Assembly: GCA_016179715.1 (NCBI GenBank)
Contig: JACPCQ010000058.1
Coordinates: 1-21,976, forward strand
DNA from: Parcubacteria group bacterium
Lineage (GTDB): Bacteria; Patescibacteriota; Minisyncoccia; JACPCQ01
DNA: 21,976 nt
Reading direction: 5' to 3'
Shown here: in pieces, positions 21,908-21,976 of the stretch
Layout of the letters: each line of letters starts with the position of its first letter
How positions within the stretch are numbered: position 1 is the first letter of the stretch
Made by a program: the position numbers and the translations under genes
Notes under the pieces: model-generated
Databases searched by the model: none
What the model was told of the DNA's origin: nothing
The model's input: only the letters and a program-made list of their open reading frames with translations

Positions 21908-21976
21908 TTATATTCCAGATTTAGTTCGGTTGTGTTCTTTGCACAACATCTGGCAATTTTCTGCGGTTGTTTTTCC
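21908..21976 (-). CDS. HNH endonuclease, last 22 residues (truncated by window edge)
   Basis: A minus-strand frame enters at the right edge and stops at 21908. The 22 residues, with TAENCQMLCKEHNRTKSGI at the end, match the C-terminal half of the HNH/McrA fold: an Asn before the helix, a Cys-x-x-x-Cys-type zinc position and the final His-Asn with basic residues. HNH proteins often end exactly here. The rest of the gene lies outside the window. It is AT-rich and co-directional with the nuclease gene at 21186-21857. Confidence 0.62.
   Translation of the reverse strand, partial: GKTTAENCQMLCKEHNRTKSGI

Overview
The window is a dense stretch of bacterial chromosome made mostly of housekeeping genes, with moderate GC over most of its length and a more AT-rich right end. 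Several things fit a compact genome of the Patescibacteria/CPR (Parcubacteria-like) type: many 4-23 nt gene overlaps, a C-terminally short Rel protein, a membrane-anchored Ada-like cysteine motif, and rplU and rpmA lying about 10 kb apart instead of in one operon. This placement is an inference from style and gene content; no rRNA, tRNA or CRISPR array was seen.

Layout from left to right: the N-terminal part of an exported trypsin-like protease (minus strand, running off the left edge); a RecB/Cas4-like Fe-S nuclease (+); a small membrane-anchored protein (-); rpmA (L27, +); a minus-strand group ctpA - rplI (L9) - pyrG; a plus-strand pair corA - cysS; a 117-bp inverted-repeat element; a plus-strand group dnaB (carrying a 431-residue intein with a LAGLIDADG endonuclease) - recR - DUF167; a bidirectional terminator shared with convergent rplU (L21, -); rel (+); a minus-strand operon of a P2A-type cation ATPase, a CaCA cation antiporter and RmuC, joined by two ATGA overlaps; a methylpurine glycosylase (-); then an AT-rich accessory end with a GT2 glycosyltransferase (+), a structured GC-rich intergenic block, a PD-(D/E)XK nuclease-like gene (-) and the last 22 residues of an HNH nuclease (-).

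The most general signal is regulatory. Nearly every gene that heads a transcription unit has a -10-like hexamer only 6-10 nt before its start codon and no Shine-Dalgarno sequence. The clearest cases are TTGAAA-N17-TACAAT before rel, TTGCAA-N16-TATAAT before rplU and TTCACT-N17-TATAAT before the ATPase. This points to widespread leaderless transcription. Only the left-edge protease gene has a good Shine-Dalgarno (AAGGGGAG before GTG).

Functionally the window combines replication and repair (dnaB, recR, rmuC, the glycosylase, the RecB-like nuclease), translation (L27, L9, L21, CysRS), stringent response (rel), CTP synthesis, envelope proteolysis (CtpA, trypsin-like) and divalent-cation transport (CorA, P-type ATPase, CaCA). 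Mobile or acquired features are the DnaB intein, the inverted-repeat element and the right-end nuclease/glycosyltransferase segment.
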